Below are positions 7,381 to 16,383 of a stretch of 22,480 nucleotides of DNA, piece by piece. The stretch spans positions 1-22,480 of the forward strand of contig CALMOR010000230.1 in the NCBI GenBank assembly GCA_937872165.1, read 5' to 3'. Position 1 is the stretch's first letter; each line of letters begins with the position of its first letter. This DNA is from an uncultured Burkholderiales bacterium (GTDB lineage: Bacteria > Pseudomonadota > Gammaproteobacteria > Burkholderiales > Burkholderiaceae_D). The position numbers and the translations under genes are program-made. The notes under the pieces were generated by a model that had not been told where the DNA came from, made no database searches, and worked only from the letters and a program-made list of their open reading frames with translations.

Positions 7381-8169
7381 ATGACCGCAAACCACCCTGC
7401 TGAAGTCCACGCCGTCGAGAAGACCGTCGCGTTCGGCGGCCACGGCACCGCCGAGCATCCGACGCGGGTCATGAAGTTCGAGATCTATCGCTACGATCCC
7501 GACACCGGCAAGGCGCCGTACATGCAGAAGCGCGAGGTCGAGCTGTACGACACCGACAAGATGCTCCTCGACGCGATCCTGCGCATCAAGGCCGACGTCG
7601 ACGACTCGCTGTCGATCCGGCGCTCGTGCCGCGAGGGTGTGTGCGGCTCGGACGCGATGAACATCAACGGTAAGAACGGCCTCGCGTGCACGACCAACCT
7701 GCGCGACCTGAAGCAGCCCATCGTCCTTAAGCCGCTGCCCGGCCTGCCGGTGATCCGCGACCTGATCGTCGACATGTCGCAGTTCTTCAAGCAATACCAC
7801 TCGATCAAGCCGTTCCTCATCAACGACGAGATCCCGCCCGAGAAGGAGCGCTACCAGTCGCCCGCGGAGCGCGAGGAACTCGACGGCCTCTACGAGTGCA
7901 TCCTGTGCGCCTGCTGCTCGACGTCGTGCCCGAGCTTCTGGTGGAACCCCGACAAGTTCGTCGGTCCGGCCGGGCTGCTGCAGGCCTATCGATTCATCGC
8001 CGACAGTCGCGACCAGGCGACCGGCGAACGCCTCGACGACCTGCAGGATCCGTATCGCCTGTTCCGTTGCCACACCATCATGAACTGCGTCGACGTCTGT
8101 CCGAAGGGACTGAACCCCGCGAAGGCGATCGGGAAGATCAAGGAATTGATGGTGCGTCGCGCCGTCTGA
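7381..8169 (+). CDS. sdhB: Succinate dehydrogenase iron-sulfur subunit SdhB
   Basis: 262 residues. The plant-type ferredoxin domain has CREGVCGSD and GLAC for the [2Fe-2S] cluster (Cys83, Cys88, Asp91, Cys103). The C-terminal domain has CILCACCSTSC and CHTIMNCVDVCPKG, giving Cys173, 176, 179 and 240 for [4Fe-4S] and Cys183, 230 and 236 for [3Fe-4S], all aligned with E. coli. PSFWWNP near the quinone site is intact. It carries electrons from the flavin to ubiquinone. The protein has about 28 more N-terminal residues than E. coli SdhB. ATG 7381 has GAGG six bases upstream, whereas the internal Met31 (ATG 7471) has no ribosome-binding site, so the longer form is chosen. The gap from sdhA is 55 bp. 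Confidence 0.95.
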   Translation: MTANHPAEVHAVEKTVAFGGHGTAEHPTRVMKFEIYRYDPDTGKAPYMQKREVELYDTDKMLLDAILRIKADVDDSLSIRRSCREGVCGSDAMNINGKNGLACTTNLRDLKQPIVLKPLPGLPVIRDLIVDMSQFFKQYHSIKPFLINDEIPPEKERYQSPAEREELDGLYECILCACCSTSCPSFWWNPDKFVGPAGLLQAYRFIADSRDQATGERLDDLQDPYRLFRCHTIMNCVDVCPKGLNPAKAIGKIKELMVRRAV

Positions 8170-8179
8170 TCGGACCGCC

Positions 8180-8452
8180 TTGGAAGCGACGTCCCATCAG
8201 GCCGATCCGCTGCGTCGGGCGCGGCTGCGCTGGCGCTCGCGGCGCGGCCTGCTCGAGAACGACCTGATCCTCACGCGTTTCCTCGACCGGTACGAGGCGG
8301 TGCTCGGCGACGACGACGTCGGCGCGCTGACGCGATTGCTCGAGCTGTCGGACAACGACCTGATGGACCTGATCCTCGCCCGGAGCGAGTTGCCGGCCGA
8401 GCTCTCGGGGCCGTCGAGCGACCGGCTCCTCGCGCTGCTGCGCGGCGCCTGA
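8180..8452 (+). CDS. sdhE: FAD assembly factor SdhE (DUF339)
   Basis: 90-residue soluble protein that helps attach FAD covalently to SdhA. The family signature RGxxE appears as RRGLLENDLIL (21-31; Gly23, Glu26), followed by the helical core FLDRYEAVLGDDD, LLELSDNDLMDLIL typical of this family. The only usable start is TTG 8180, 10 bp after sdhB, with a poor Shine-Dalgarno sequence, so translation is probably coupled to sdhB. There is no ATG in frame before the core. Length is near the family norm (E. coli 88). Confidence 0.85.
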   Translation: MEATSHQADPLRRARLRWRSRRGLLENDLILTRFLDRYEAVLGDDDVGALTRLLELSDNDLMDLILARSELPAELSGPSSDRLLALLRGA

Positions 8453-8459
8453 CGTCGAT

Positions 8460-8489
8460 CCGGACGGCCGCACCCCGGGAGGGGTCCGG
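8460..8489 (+). promoter_or_regulatory. Stem-loop in the sdhE-gltA gap
   Basis: CCGGA (8460-8464) pairs with TCCGG (8485-8489), and inside it CCCC (8473-8476) pairs with GGGG (8481-8484) around a 4-base loop, with an unpaired 5' bulge. There is no T-run, so it is not a standard intrinsic terminator. It lies just after sdhE in the 160-bp gap and may mark a processing or attenuation point between the sdh and gltA parts of the transcript. No clear promoter was found in this gap. Confidence 0.3.
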
Positions 8490-8612
8490 TGCACGACGCT
8501 TCAACGATGCACCTCGCGACGCGTGTGCGGGGCGCACGGCCGGCCGGGTCGCCGCCGCGACGACCGGTAACGCATGCACGCACGCAGTTCACCCGACAAG
8601 AAGGACTCAAGA

Positions 8613-9923
<1,311 letters not shown>

Positions 9924-10026
9924 GCGACGCGCGGCGGCGCTCGATGCGGCCGCTCGCGCGGTCGCCGCTCACCGCACCGACGACCGCCGGTCGGCGCGGC
10001 CTTCCGTGACGGACCGCTGCCCCCGG

Positions 10027-10055
10027 TGGTCAAGCCGGACCCGCGGTGCTATCCT
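10027..10055 (+). promoter_or_regulatory. Candidate sucA promoter
   Basis: TGGTCA (10027-10032) and TATCCT (10050-10055) are 17 bases apart, each matching consensus at 4 of 6 positions. The -10 box is preceded by TG-n (GTGCTATCCT), the extended -10 form. It lies in the 270-bp gltA-sucA gap and would give a leader of about 130 bases. This suggests the odh genes can be transcribed separately from sdh-gltA. Confidence 0.4.
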
Positions 10056-10129
10056 CTCGCCCCTGTTCGCGCCTCGTCCTCACGAAGTGCGCGATCGTCG
10101 CAATCCGCAGAGCGGCATGGCCGCGAAGC

Positions 10130-10145
10130 GGAGGTTGGTCCCTCC
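10130..10145 (+). promoter_or_regulatory. Small hairpin in the sucA leader
   Basis: GGAGG (10130-10134) and CCTCC (10141-10145) form a 5-bp stem with loop TTGGTC, about 50 bases before the sucA start and downstream of the candidate promoter. The paired GGAGG is a Shine-Dalgarno-like sequence but has no start codon behind it, so its role, if any, is unknown. Confidence 0.25.
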
Positions 10146-10193
10146 GGGGATCACCCACTCACACTCGGGTTGCCCGGGGAAAGGTGCAGCACC

Positions 10194-13040
10194 ATGATGC
10201 AAGAGTCGCGTCTCGATTCCTATCTCTTCGGCGGCAACGCCCCGTACGTCGAGGAGCTCTACGAGAGCTACCTGAACAACCCCGGCTCGGTCGCCGAGCA
10301 CTGGCGCGAATACTTCGACCAGCTGCAGCACGTGCCCGCGCCCGACGGCAGCAACGCCATCGACGTTTCGCACGCGCCGATCGTCACGTCGCTCGCGCAA
10401 CGCTCGAAGGACCGCCGGCTCACGCCGCCCAATGCGGCCAACGACGTCCTCGCGACCAAGCAGGTCTACGTCCAGCAGCTGATCGCCGCCTATCGCTTCC
10501 TCGGCGCGCGCTGGGCCAACCTCGATCCGCTGAAGCGCCAGGAACGCCCGACCATCCCCGAACTCGAGCCGGCCTTCTACGACTTCACCGAAGCCGACAT
10601 GGCGACGATCTATCCGGCGCCGAACACCTATTTCGGCTTCGAGGAGGCGTCGCTGCGCGAGATCGTCAAGGCGCTGCGCGAGACCTACTGCGGGTCGATC
10701 GGTGCCGAGTTCATGTACGTCAGCGATCCGCAGGAGAAGCGCTGGATGCAGGAGCGGCTCGAGTCGATCCGCGCGAACCCGAGCTACGGCGCCGCCGAGC
10801 GTCGCCACATCCTCGATCGCCTGACCGCCGCCGAAGGACTCGAGCGCTACCTCGCGACGCGCTACGTCGGCCAGAAGCGTTTCTCGCTCGAGGGCGGCGA
10901 GAGCTTCATCGTGTCGATCGACGAGGTCGTGCAGCGCGCCGGCAGTCAGGGCGTGCAGGAGATCGTCATCGGCATGGCCCACCGCGGCCGCCTCAACCTG
11001 CTCGTCAACGTGCTCGGCAAGATGCCGGCCGAGCTCTTCGCCGAGTTCGAGGGCAAGCACGTCGACGACCTCCCGTCGGGCGACGTCAAGTATCACAAGG
11101 GCTTCTCGAGCGACGTGTCGACGCCGGGAGGACCGGTGCACCTGTCGCTCGCGTTCAATCCCTCGCACCTCGAGATCGTCAACCCGGTCGTCGAGGGCTC
11201 GGCCAAGGCGCGCATGGAACGGCGCGGCGACCACGACGGCAGCCAGGTCCTGCCGATCCTCGTCCACGGCGACGCGGCCTTCGCGGGCCAGGGCGTCGTG
11301 ATGGAGACGCTCAACCTCGCGCAGACCCGCGGCTACGGCACGCACGGCACGATCCACATCGTCATCAACAACCAGATCGGCTTCACCACGTCGGACCCGC
11401 GCGACTCGCGCTCGACGCTGTACTGCACCGACGTCGTCAAGATGATCGAGGCGCCGGTCCTGCACGTGAACGGCGACGACCCGGACGCGGTCGTGCTCGC
11501 GACGCAGATCGCCTGCGACTACCGCGAGAAGTTCAAGCGCGACGTCGTGATCGACATCGTCTGCTTCCGCAAGCTCGGCCACAACGAACAGGACACGCCG
11601 GCGCTGACGCAGCCGCTGATGTACAAGAAGATCGCGCAGCATCCCGGCACGCGGAAGCTGTATGCCGATCGCCTCGTCAAGCAGGGCGTCCTTTCGGAGC
11701 CCGAGACCGAGCAGTTCGTCACCGACTTCCGGACCGCGATGGACGCGGGCAAGCTCACCGTCGACCCGGTGCTCTCGAACTTCAAGAGCAAGTACGCCGT
11801 CGACTGGATGCCGTTCCTCAACCGCAAGTGGACCGACTCGGCCGACACGGCGGTGCCGATGACCGAGCTGAAGCGGCTCGGCGCGCGGATCACCGCGCTG
11901 CCGGCCAACTTCAAGCCGCATCCGCTGGTCGAGAAGGTGATCGCCGATCGCTCGAAGATGGCGAAGGGCGAGCAGTTGCTCGACTGGGGCATGGGCGAGC
12001 ATCTCGCGTTCGCGTCGCTGGTCGCATCCGGCTTCGGCGTGCGCATCACCGGACAGGACTCGGGACGCGGCACGTTCACGCATCGCCACTCGGTCTTGCA
12101 CGACCAGAACCGCGAGCGCTTCGACGCCGGTACCTACATCCCGCTGCAGAACGTCTCGGACGGACAGGCGCCGTTCACCGTGATCGACTCGGTGCTGTCC
12201 GAGGAAGCCGTGCTCGGCTTCGAGTACGGCTATTCGTCGGCCGAGCCGAACACGCTCGTGATCTGGGAGGCGCAGTTCGGCGACTTCGTCAACGGCGCGC
12301 AGGTCGTGATCGATCAGTTCATCTCGTCGGGCGAGGTCAAGTGGGGCCGCGTCTCGGGCCTCACGATGATGCTGCCGCACGGCTACGAAGGGCAGGGGCC
12401 CGAGCATTCGTCGGCGCGCCCCGAGCGCTTCCTGCAGCTCTGCGCCGACAACAACATGCAGGTCGTGCAGCCGACGACGCCGGCGCAGGTGTTCCACCTG
12501 CTGCGCCGGCAGATGATCCGCCTCTTCCGCAAGCCGCTCGTGATCCTGACGCCGAAGTCGCTGCTGCGTCACAAGGAGGCGGTGTCGGACCTGCACGAGC
12601 TCGCGCGCGGCGGCTTCCAGACCGTGATCCCCGAGACCGCGAGCGACCTCGATCCGAAGAAGATCAAGCGCGTCATCGTCTGCTCGGGCAAGGTCTACTA
12701 CGAGCTGCGCACCGCGCGCGGCGATCGCGAGGACACGGCCATCCTGCGGCTCGAGCAGCTCTATCCGTTCCCGCACAAGGCGTTCTCGAACGAGCTCAAG
12801 AAGTATCCGCACGCGACCGAGATCGTCTGGTGCCAGGACGAGCCGCAGAACCAGGGCGCGTGGTTCCAGATCCAGCACAACCTGCTCGAGAACCTCGACG
12901 ACACCCAGAAGCTGTCGTATGCCGGCCGGCCGGCCTCGGCGTCGCCCGCGGTCGGTTACTACGCGAAGCACAACGAGCAGCAGAAGGCGCTGATCCAGTC
13001 GGCCTTCGGTCGCGCACGCGGCCTCGTGCTGAGCAAGTAG
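10194..13040 (+). CDS. sucA: 2-oxoglutarate dehydrogenase E1 component
   Basis: 948-residue thiamine diphosphate-dependent E1 (also called OdhA), which decarboxylates 2-oxoglutarate and passes the succinyl group to lipoyl-E2. Seen: the N-terminal helix YLFGGNAPYVEELYESYL typical of OGDH E1 and thought to contact E2; GMAHRGRLNLL (260-270, active-site His263); the ThDP/Mg region HGDAAFAGQG through NNQIGFTT (358-399); KLGHNEQDTPA (460-470); and the transketolase-like pyrimidine domain with THRHSVLHDQN (629-639) and LPHGYEGQGPEHSS (727-740). Length is close to E. coli SucA (933). The start is ATG 10194 or the adjacent ATG 10197; AAAGG lies nine bases before the first. sucB follows after 137 bp containing two stem-loops. 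Confidence 0.97.
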   Translation: MMQESRLDSYLFGGNAPYVEELYESYLNNPGSVAEHWREYFDQLQHVPAPDGSNAIDVSHAPIVTSLAQRSKDRRLTPPNAANDVLATKQVYVQQLIAAYRFLGARWANLDPLKRQERPTIPELEPAFYDFTEADMATIYPAPNTYFGFEEASLREIVKALRETYCGSIGAEFMYVSDPQEKRWMQERLESIRANPSYGAAERRHILDRLTAAEGLERYLATRYVGQKRFSLEGGESFIVSIDEVVQRAGSQGVQEIVIGMAHRGRLNLLVNVLGKMPAELFAEFEGKHVDDLPSGDVKYHKGFSSDVSTPGGPVHLSLAFNPSHLEIVNPVVEGSAKARMERRGDHDGSQVLPILVHGDAAFAGQGVVMETLNLAQTRGYGTHGTIHIVINNQIGFTTSDPRDSRSTLYCTDVVKMIEAPVLHVNGDDPDAVVLATQIACDYREKFKRDVVIDIVCFRKLGHNEQDTPALTQPLMYKKIAQHPGTRKLYADRLVKQGVLSEPETEQFVTDFRTAMDAGKLTVDPVLSNFKSKYAVDWMPFLNRKWTDSADTAVPMTELKRLGARITALPANFKPHPLVEKVIADRSKMAKGEQLLDWGMGEHLAFASLVASGFGVRITGQDSGRGTFTHRHSVLHDQNRERFDAGTYIPLQNVSDGQAPFTVIDSVLSEEAVLGFEYGYSSAEPNTLVIWEAQFGDFVNGAQVVIDQFISSGEVKWGRVSGLTMMLPHGYEGQGPEHSSARPERFLQLCADNNMQVVQPTTPAQVFHLLRRQMIRLFRKPLVILTPKSLLRHKEAVSDLHELARGGFQTVIPETASDLDPKKIKRVIVCSGKVYYELRTARGDREDTAILRLEQLYPFPHKAFSNELKKYPHATEIVWCQDEPQNQGAWFQIQHNLLENLDDTQKLSYAGRPASASPAVGYYAKHNEQQKALIQSAFGRARGLVLSK

Positions 13041-13076
13041 TCGCCCGACGTCCCCGCGCGAGCGGGGATCGGGCGA
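13041..13076 (+). promoter_or_regulatory. Strong stem-loop right after the sucA stop
   Basis: TCGCCCGA (13041-13048) pairs with TCGGGCGA (13069-13076), and TCCCCGC (13051-13057) pairs with GCGGGGA (13062-13068), closing on a GCGA (GNRA) tetraloop. That is 15 perfect pairs with only a 2-base bulge (13049-13050), and the stem begins on the base after the stop codon. There is no T-run after it, so it is more likely an RNA-stability or attenuation element than a classical terminator. Confidence 0.6.
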
Positions 13077-13104
13077 CGTTCACGCCCGACCCTTCCGCAT
13101 TCGA

Positions 13105-13151
13105 CGACGCTGGGTTCCCTCGACCGGGGGAACGACGAACTGCCAGCGTCG
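13105..13151 (+). promoter_or_regulatory. Second stem-loop in the sucA-sucB gap
   Basis: CGACGCTGG (13105-13113) pairs with CCAGCGTCG (13143-13151), and the adjoining GTTCCC (13114-13119) pairs with GGGAAC (13128-13133) around an 8-base loop. The 5' arm is continuous, while the 3' side has a 9-base bulge (13134-13142). The structure ends 16 bases before the sucB ribosome-binding site. Confidence 0.5.
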
Positions 13152-13177
13152 CTTCATCAACTACAACGGAGTCATGC

Positions 13178-14470
13178 ATGGCGCTCGTCGAAGTGAAAGT
13201 CCCGCAGCTGTCCGAGTCGGTCTCGGAAGCGACCCTCCTTCAATGGAAGAAGAAGACGGGAGACGCCGTGGCACGCGACGAAGTGCTGGTCGAGATCGAG
13301 ACCGACAAGGTGGTGCTCGAAGTGCCCGCCTCGGCGGCCGGCGTGATGGGCGAGATCGTCATGCAGGACGGCAGCACGGTGACGTCGGACCAGCTGATCG
13401 CGAAGATCGACACCGACGGCAAGACCGGCGCGACGGCGACCGCGTCCGCCCCGGCGCCGGCCGCAGCGGCGGCTGCCGAGGCCGCTCCCCCCGCACAGGC
13501 GCCGGCGCCATCGGCCGCCGCTCCTGCACCTTCGGCGTCGGCGCCGATCGCGATGCCGTCGGCCGCGAAGATCATGGCCGAGAACGACGTGTCGGGCGAG
13601 CAGGTCGCGGGCACCGGCAAGGACGGCCGCATCACGAAGGGCGATGCGCTCGGGGCCGTCGCCTCCGCGGCCGCGCGGCCGCAACCGGCCAACCTCACGC
13701 CGACCCGCGCGCCCGCGCCCGCGTCGCCGAACGTGCCGGCCAACCTGACCGCCGACGCGATGCTGGACGGCCGCACCGACCAGCGCGTGCCGATGTCGCG
13801 GCTGCGCCAGCGCGTGGCCGAGCGCCTGATCCAGTCGCAGTCCACCGCCGCCATCCTGACGACCTTCAACGAGGTCAACATGGCGCCGGTGATGGAGATG
13901 CGCAACCGCTACAAGGACCGCTTCGAGAAGGAGCACGGCGTCAAGCTCGGCTTCATGTCGTTCTTCGTCAAGGCGGCGCTGTACGCGCTGAAGAAGTATC
14001 CGATCGTCAACGCGTCGGTCGACGGCACCGACATCGTCTACCACGGCTACTTCGACATCGGCATCGCGGTGAGCTCGCCGCGCGGCCTCGTGGTGCCGAT
14101 CCTGCGCAACGTCGACCAGATGAGCTTCGCGGACATCGAGAAGGCCATCGGCGAATTCGCCAACAAGGCGAAGGAGGGCAAGCTCGCCATCGAGGACCTC
14201 ACCGGCGGCACCTTCTCGATCTCCAACGGCGGGACCTTCGGCTCGATGCTGTCGACGCCGATCATCAACCCGCCGCAGTCCGCGATCCTCGGCGTGCATG
14301 CGACCAAGGACCGCCCATGGGTCGAGAACGGCCAGGTCGTGATCCGTCCCGTCAACTATCTCGCGATGTCGTACGACCATCGCATCATCGACGGCCGCGA
14401 GGCGGTGCTCGCGCTGGTCGCGATGAAGGAGGCGCTGGAGGACCCGGCGCGCATCCTCCTCGATCTCTGA
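13178..14470 (+). CDS. sucB: Dihydrolipoyl succinyltransferase, E2 of 2-oxoglutarate dehydrogenase
   Basis: 430-residue E2 (OdhB) that forms the core of the complex and transfers succinyl to CoA. Domain order: one lipoyl domain (1-80) with lipoylated Lys44 in ETDKVVLEV; an Ala/Pro-rich flexible linker (about 84-125); the peripheral-subunit-binding domain (about 126-158, MPSAAKIMAEN to GRITKGDAL); a second linker (163-197); and the catalytic domain ending in YDHRIIDGREAV with catalytic His401 and Asp405. A single lipoyl domain and the lipoyl sequence favour SucB over pyruvate dehydrogenase E2. Start ATG 13178 has GGAG at 13168-13171, six bases away; the out-of-frame ATG at 13174 is not used. 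Confidence 0.96.
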   Translation: MALVEVKVPQLSESVSEATLLQWKKKTGDAVARDEVLVEIETDKVVLEVPASAAGVMGEIVMQDGSTVTSDQLIAKIDTDGKTGATATASAPAPAAAAAAEAAPPAQAPAPSAAAPAPSASAPIAMPSAAKIMAENDVSGEQVAGTGKDGRITKGDALGAVASAAARPQPANLTPTRAPAPASPNVPANLTADAMLDGRTDQRVPMSRLRQRVAERLIQSQSTAAILTTFNEVNMAPVMEMRNRYKDRFEKEHGVKLGFMSFFVKAALYALKKYPIVNASVDGTDIVYHGYFDIGIAVSSPRGLVVPILRNVDQMSFADIEKAIGEFANKAKEGKLAIEDLTGGTFSISNGGTFGSMLSTPIINPPQSAILGVHATKDRPWVENGQVVIRPVNYLAMSYDHRIIDGREAVLALVAMKEALEDPARILLDL

Positions 14471-14486
14471 GCGGGTCGACGCATCC

Positions 14487-14810
14487 ATGTCCCTCGCCGA
14501 CGAGATCGACCGGCTGGCCGCCCAGCGCGATGCGGGCCGCCTGACGGAGGCCGAGTTCGAGGCGGCGAAGGCGAGGCTCCTCGCCCCGCCTCCCGCGGTG
14601 GCGGGTCCGGGCCGCGAGTACTCGTCGATCAACGACCTGCGCAGGTCCGTCGCCGATCGCTGGATCGGCGGCGTCTGCGGCGGTCTCGCGAAGACGACCG
14701 GCATCGACAGCTGGATCATCCGGCTGCTGTTCGTGCTGTGCCTCCTCTTCGCCGGCTTCGGGCTGCTGCCCTACGTGCTGCTGTGGATCTTCGTTCCGCC
14801 GGAGCGCTGA
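14487..14810 (+). CDS. Small membrane protein: SHOCT-like segment plus PspC domain
   Basis: 107 residues. Residues 3-32 (DEIDRLAAQRDAGRLTEAEFEAAKARLL) resemble the SHOCT motif, a short helical hairpin module of unclear role. After a Pro/Ala-rich linker, residues 50-107 match the PspC domain: RRSVADRWIGGVCGGLA, then a hydrophobic stretch (about 76-103) ending LLWIFVPPER. PspC domains occur in envelope-stress membrane proteins and in many stand-alone proteins of unknown role. One or two membrane passes are likely. It lies 16 bp after sucB and 112 bp before lpd, inside the 2-oxoglutarate dehydrogenase gene run, so it is probably co-transcribed; a link to the enzyme complex is not shown. The ribosome-binding site is weak. 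Confidence 0.82.
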   Translation: MSLADEIDRLAAQRDAGRLTEAEFEAAKARLLAPPPAVAGPGREYSSINDLRRSVADRWIGGVCGGLAKTTGIDSWIIRLLFVLCLLFAGFGLLPYVLLWIFVPPER

Positions 14811-14922
14811 TCCTGCTCGTCCCGTCCCGCCCGACGCTTGCATCCGCGACCTTCGATCGCATGTTCCCCCGGTCGCCCGCAACCGCGCGGCGACCTTCCA
14901 CCTCGCTGAAAAACAACCCATC

Positions 14923-16356
14923 ATGAGCAAGAACTTCGACGTCGTCGTCATCGGCGGTGGCCCCGGCGGCTACATCGCCGCGATCCGGGCCGGCCAGCTC
15001 GGCCTGTCGGTCGCCTGCATCGACGCCTGGCAGAACGCGAAGGGCGGCTCCGCCCTCGGCGGCACCTGCACCAACGTCGGCTGCATCCCGTCGAAGGCCC
15101 TGCTGCAATCGTCCGAGCACTTCGAGATGGCGGGCCACGGCTTCGCCGAACACGGCATCGGCGTCGAGGGACTGAAGCTCGATCTCGCGACGATGCTGAA
15201 GCGGAAGGACAAGGTGGTCCAGCAGAACAACGACGGCATCACCTACCTGTTCAAGAAGAACAAGGTCACGTCCTTCCTCGGACTCGGCTCGTTCGTCGGC
15301 AAGGTCGACGGCGGCTACGAGATCAAGGTGTCGAGGAGCGGCGCGGCCGACGAGACCGTCGTCGGCAAGCACGTCGTCGTGGCGACCGGTTCCAATCCGC
15401 GCGCGTTGCCGAACGCGCCGTTCGACGAGAAGCGGGTGCTGTCGAACACCGGAGCTCTCGCGATCGGCGACGTGCCGAAGACCCTGTGCCTGATCGGCGC
15501 CGGCGTCATCGGCCTCGAGATGGGGAGCGTGTGGCGCAGGCTCGGCGCCGAGGTCACGGTGCTCGAAGCCCTGCCCGCGTTCCTCGGCGCGGTCGACGAG
15601 CAGGTGGCGAAGGAGGCGCGCAAGGCCTTCGACAAGCAGGGCCTCGCGATCACGCTCGGCGTGAAGATCACGAAGGTCGCGACCGGCGACGCCGACGTCA
15701 CGGTCGAGTACGACGACGCCGAAGGCAAGCCGCAGAAGCGCACGTTCGAACGCCTGATCGTGTCGATCGGTCGCGTGCCCAACACAGACGGTCTCGCGGC
15801 CGACGCGGTGGGACTCGCGCTCGACGAGCGCGGCTTCGTCGTCGTGGACGGCGACTGCCGGACCAACCTCGAGAACGTGTGGGGCATCGGCGACGTCGTC
15901 CGCGGGCCGATGCTCGCGCACAAGGCCGAAGAGGAAGGCTCGGCGGTGGCCGAGCGCATCGTCGGCCAGAAGCCGCACGTCGACTTCAACACCGTGCCAT
16001 GGGTGATCTACACGCATCCCGAGATCGCGTGGGTCGGGCAGACCGAGCAGGCGCTGAAGACGTCGGGCCGCGCGTACAAGGCGGGCACCTTCCCGTTCCT
16101 GGCCAACGGACGGGCGCGCGCGCTCGGCGACACGACCGGCCTCGTCAAGGTGATCGCCGATGCGACGACCGACGAGATCCTCGGCGTGCACATGGTGGGA
16201 CCGGGCGTCTCCGAGCTGATCGCGGAGGCGGTCGTCGCGATGGAGTTCAAGGCGTCGTCCGAGGACATCGGCCGCATCTGCCATGCGCATCCGTCGCTGT
16301 CCGAAGCGACCAAGGAAGCGGCCCTCGCGGTCGAGAAGCGCGCACTCAATTTCTGA
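14923..16356 (+). CDS. lpdA: Dihydrolipoyl dehydrogenase, E3
   Basis: 477-residue FAD-dependent disulfide oxidoreductase that re-oxidises dihydrolipoamide on E2 and makes NADH. Visible: FAD-binding GGGPGGY (11-17), the redox pair GGTCTNVGCIPSK (Cys49 and Cys54), the NAD-binding IGAGVIGLEMGS (191-202), a GIGDVVRGPMLAHKAEEEG segment for the second FAD contact, and the C-terminal HPSLSE with the catalytic His456-Glu461 pair. There is no N-terminal lipoyl domain, unlike some E3 proteins encoded with pyruvate dehydrogenase. Start ATG 14923 gives the standard N terminus, though the upstream sequence is A-rich rather than a good Shine-Dalgarno. It is separated from sucB by the PspC-type gene. Confidence 0.96.
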   Translation: MSKNFDVVVIGGGPGGYIAAIRAGQLGLSVACIDAWQNAKGGSALGGTCTNVGCIPSKALLQSSEHFEMAGHGFAEHGIGVEGLKLDLATMLKRKDKVVQQNNDGITYLFKKNKVTSFLGLGSFVGKVDGGYEIKVSRSGAADETVVGKHVVVATGSNPRALPNAPFDEKRVLSNTGALAIGDVPKTLCLIGAGVIGLEMGSVWRRLGAEVTVLEALPAFLGAVDEQVAKEARKAFDKQGLAITLGVKITKVATGDADVTVEYDDAEGKPQKRTFERLIVSIGRVPNTDGLAADAVGLALDERGFVVVDGDCRTNLENVWGIGDVVRGPMLAHKAEEEGSAVAERIVGQKPHVDFNTVPWVIYTHPEIAWVGQTEQALKTSGRAYKAGTFPFLANGRARALGDTTGLVKVIADATTDEILGVHMVGPGVSELIAEAVVAMEFKASSEDIGRICHAHPSLSEATKEAALAVEKRALNF

Positions 16357-16383
16357 TGCGGCCGTCGGCCCCGCGGTCGCGTC

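Noticed and set aside
8574..8612. Upstream ATG for gltA at 8574
   Set aside because: The extra 13 residues are not family-like, while ATG 8613 has a well-spaced AAGGA.
10080..12971. 963-codon minus-strand frame opposite sucA
   Set aside because: Shadow of sucA: no recognisable domains, biased composition and no ribosome-binding site.
10046..13177. Open frame continuing through sucA in another frame and joining the sucB frame
   Set aside because: The upstream part is an Arg/Ala-rich shadow of sucA; only the part from ATG 13178 has family motifs, so this is not a SucA-SucB fusion.
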